Positions 21,832 to 23,242 of a stretch of DNA of 23,242 nucleotides are shown here, piece after piece. The stretch is from an uncultured Candidatus Melainabacteria bacterium (GTDB taxonomy: Bacteria > Cyanobacteriota > Vampirovibrionia > Gastranaerophilales > Gastranaerophilaceae). A program made the translations under genes and the position numbers. The stretch lies in assembly GCA_934747325.1 (NCBI GenBank), contig CAKVGW010000026.1, forward strand, positions 1 to 23,242. The letters run 5' to 3'. Under the pieces are notes generated by a model. The model was given only the letters and a program-made list of their open reading frames with translations. It had not been told where the DNA came from and ran no database searches. How positions within the stretch are numbered: the first letter of the stretch is position 1; every line of letters starts with the position of its first letter.

Positions 21832-22590
21832 ATGAGCGGACACTCAAAATGGTCAACGATTAAACATAAAAAAGCTAAAACAGATTCATTAAGAGCTGCA
21901 GAATTTCAAAAATTTTCAAGAGAAATTATTGTAGCATCAAAACTTGGCGGACCTGATCCTGCAGGTAACTTCAGACTAAGAACCGCTATTGAAAAAGCTA
22001 AAGCAGCAGGACTTCCGAACGATAATATTAAAAGAGCTATCGAAAAAGGTTCAGGTGCAGGTAACAGTGAAAACTATGATGAAATGGTTTATGAAGGTTA
22101 TGCAGCAGGCGGTGTTGCAGTTGTAGTAGAAGCTATGACTGACAATAAAAACAGAACTGCCGGCGATGTTCGAAGCTATTTCACAAAATTCAACGGCAAC
22201 TTGGGTGAAACTGGTTGCGTTGGTTGGATGTTCGATAAGAAAGGCTGTATTACTTTTAACAAAGATGATGTAGACTATGAAAAACTTTTTGAGGCAGCAA
22301 TTAATCTTGACGCAGATGATATTGTTGAAGAAGAGGATGAATACAAAGTTTACACATCAGTTCCAAACTTGCAACCTGTAACAGAAGGTTTGGAAGCAGA
22401 AGGCTTCAAGTCAACATCAGCAGAATTTACAAGAGTTCCACAAAATACAATTGAAGTATCAGATGAAAAAACTGCAATCAGCATCATGAGATTGTTAGGT
22501 AAATTAGAAGAACACGATGATGTTCAGAATGTTTATGCGAACTTCGACATTGATGACGATTTAATGGCAAAAATAGAAGAACAACTTTAG
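21832..22590 (+). CDS. yebC: YebC/TACO1-family protein
   Basis: A 252-residue protein of the YebC/TACO1 family, long annotated as a transcriptional regulator and more recently tied to translation (easing ribosome stalls at proline-rich stretches). The start MSGHSKWSTIKHKKAKTDSLRAAEFQKF is the family hallmark, followed by GGPDPAGNFRLRTAIEKAKAAGLPNDNIKRAIEKG, YEGYAAGGVAVVVEAMTDNKNRTAGDVR and GETGCVGWMFDKKG. Length is normal. An AAGGGG ribosome site precedes the ATG. It is followed after 28 nt by ybaB and then recR, a common grouping of housekeeping genes. Confidence 0.96.
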   Translation: MSGHSKWSTIKHKKAKTDSLRAAEFQKFSREIIVASKLGGPDPAGNFRLRTAIEKAKAAGLPNDNIKRAIEKGSGAGNSENYDEMVYEGYAAGGVAVVVEAMTDNKNRTAGDVRSYFTKFNGNLGETGCVGWMFDKKGCITFNKDDVDYEKLFEAAINLDADDIVEEEDEYKVYTSVPNLQPVTEGLEAEGFKSTSAEFTRVPQNTIEVSDEKTAISIMRLLGKLEEHDDVQNVYANFDIDDDLMAKIEEQL

Positions 22591-22618
22591 GGAGTACATA
22601 GGTAGGAGGAAATCAACT

Positions 22619-22954
22619 ATGATGAACATGATGAATATGATGAAACAAGCTCAAAATATTCAAAAAAGATTAAAAGAAGCTCAAGATGAACTTAACAAAA
22701 TGGACATTTCAGGAGAAGCTGCAAACGGTTCAGTTAAAGTTATTTGTGACGGTAAAGGTTTATTCAAATCAATTAAACTTTCAGCAGAAGCTATTAATCC
22801 GGAAAACCCATCTTCAGTTTCAGAAGATACTATCGAAATGTTAGAAGATATTATTACTACAGCTATTAGCCAAACAACTGGCAAAGCTCAAAAGGTTATG
22901 GAAGAAAAAATGAAATCTGTAACCGGTGGTATTAGTATTCCGGGATTATTTTAG
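22619..22954 (+). CDS. ybaB: YbaB/EbfC-family nucleoid-associated protein
   Basis: A 111-residue DNA-binding protein of the YbaB/EbfC family (dimeric, tweezer-like, nucleoid-associated). It starts MMNMMNMMKQAQNIQKRLKEAQDELNKM, a methionine-rich helix typical of the family, then GSVKVICDGKGLFKSIKLSAEAINPEN, and ends KSVTGGISIPGLF, matching the usual G-(L/M)-x-x-P-G-(L/F) C-terminus. A TAGGAGGA ribosome site is present. ybaB next to recR is a widely conserved pair, which supports both calls. Confidence 0.95.
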   Translation: MMNMMNMMKQAQNIQKRLKEAQDELNKMDISGEAANGSVKVICDGKGLFKSIKLSAEAINPENPSSVSEDTIEMLEDIITTAISQTTGKAQKVMEEKMKSVTGGISIPGLF

Positions 22955-22978
22955 TGCTACGCACGTAGACATATGGTC

Positions 22979-23027
22979 GGGTGGCAATTGTAAGATTACA
23001 AGTATAAATTAAATCTAGCTGCCACCC
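22979..23027 (+). other. Stem-loop in the ybaB-recR gap
   Basis: GGGTGGCA (22979-22986) pairs with TGCCACCC (23020-23027), 8 bp with a 33-nt loop that contains a small TTGTA/TACAA stem. An 11-bp direct repeat ATTACAAGTAT occurs at 22995-23005 and 23039-23049. There is no T-run after the stem, so this looks more like attenuation or mRNA processing structure than a full terminator. Confidence 0.4.
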
Positions 23028-23063
23028 TCTATTGTGTCATTACAAGTATTACGAGTTAAAATC

Positions 23064-23242
23064 ATGATTTATCCAAAATCAATCGCAACATTAATAGAAC
23101 AGTTTCAAAAATTTCCGTCCGTTGGTCCGAAGTCTGCACAACGGATGGCTTTTCAGGTGCTTAAAATGCCATTAAGTGAAGTTGAAAAATTTGCTAATGC
23201 AATTTTGGAAGCAAAGAAAAATTCAAAAACTTGTGAAATTTG
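23064..23242 (+). CDS. recR: Recombination protein RecR (5' end only)
   Basis: The frame from ATG 23064 reads MIYPKSIATLIEQFQKFPSVGPKSAQRMAFQVLKM... to the window edge, 59 codons. This is the RecR N-terminus, with the helix-hairpin-helix LIEQFQKFPSVGPKSAQRMAF and, at the edge, the first cysteine of the expected zinc finger (KTCEI). RecR acts with RecO/RecF to load RecA at gaps. The ribosome site is weak (ACGAG). About 140 residues lie outside the window. Confidence 0.93.
   Translation, partial: MIYPKSIATLIEQFQKFPSVGPKSAQRMAFQVLKMPLSEVEKFANAILEAKKNSKTCEI

Overview
The window is about 23 kb of AT-rich bacterial chromosome with dense, mostly short-spaced genes. The mix of genes is: flagellar rod/basal-body proteins, the MEP isoprenoid enzyme IspG, a glycogen-type GlgC, family 8 and 9 glycosyltransferases of cell-surface polysaccharide type, a TatD-associated type radical SAM protein, and several small exported or membrane proteins I do not recognise. 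My best guess is an uncultured, flagellated gut lineage related to the Cyanobacteria (Gastranaerophilales/Vampirovibrionia, 'Melainabacteria'). This rests on overall protein flavour and is inference, not proof.

Layout. 1-3080 (minus strand): 5' part of typA and complete glgC, separated by a strong terminator hairpin. 3221-5458 (plus): panB, ispG and a small secreted protein, ended by a terminator. 5540-8262 (plus): a tightly overlapping shikimate block, aroC-aroK-aroB, whose first gene appears to be leaderless. 8354-9743: a DtxR/MntR-type metalloregulator overlapping a multi-pass membrane protein of unknown function, preceded by two facing operator-like boxes. 9744-10147 is a structured non-coding leader with a possible 19-codon upstream ORF. 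10148-14015: a NarL-type response regulator, a soluble histidine kinase, then flgB, flgC and fliE; the two gaps around flgC hold related octamer-based inverted-repeat islands. 14042-14851 (minus): dut and a small unknown gene, with a composite palindromic repeat between them. 14971-15199: a tRNA-Leu(GAG) gene preceded by direct and inverted copies of its own 5' end. 15240-17820: a low-confidence ORF fragment, then a radical SAM protein and a SulP-STAS anion transporter on the minus strand. 17867-21729 (plus): four overlapping glycosyltransferase genes for surface glycan assembly. 21832-23242 (plus): yebC, ybaB and the start of recR.

The most unusual signal is a family of GC-rich palindromic repeats (about 30-61 bp). 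It occurs between genes (10.9 kb, 14.5 kb) and also, in frame, inside two adjacent glycosyltransferase genes: four coding copies, giving peptides such as ISPHPNPPPIKGG and SPHPSPLLKGEG. Two of the coding copies are 61-bp near-duplicates lying in different genes and read in the same frame. This resembles the known behaviour of Rickettsia palindromic elements (repeat insertion into protein genes at tolerated linkers), here in a different repeat family. Secondary points of interest are the dual metalloregulator boxes with a hybrid metal site, three promoters placed so that transcription would begin at the start codon, and the tRNA-Leu 5'-end duplications.
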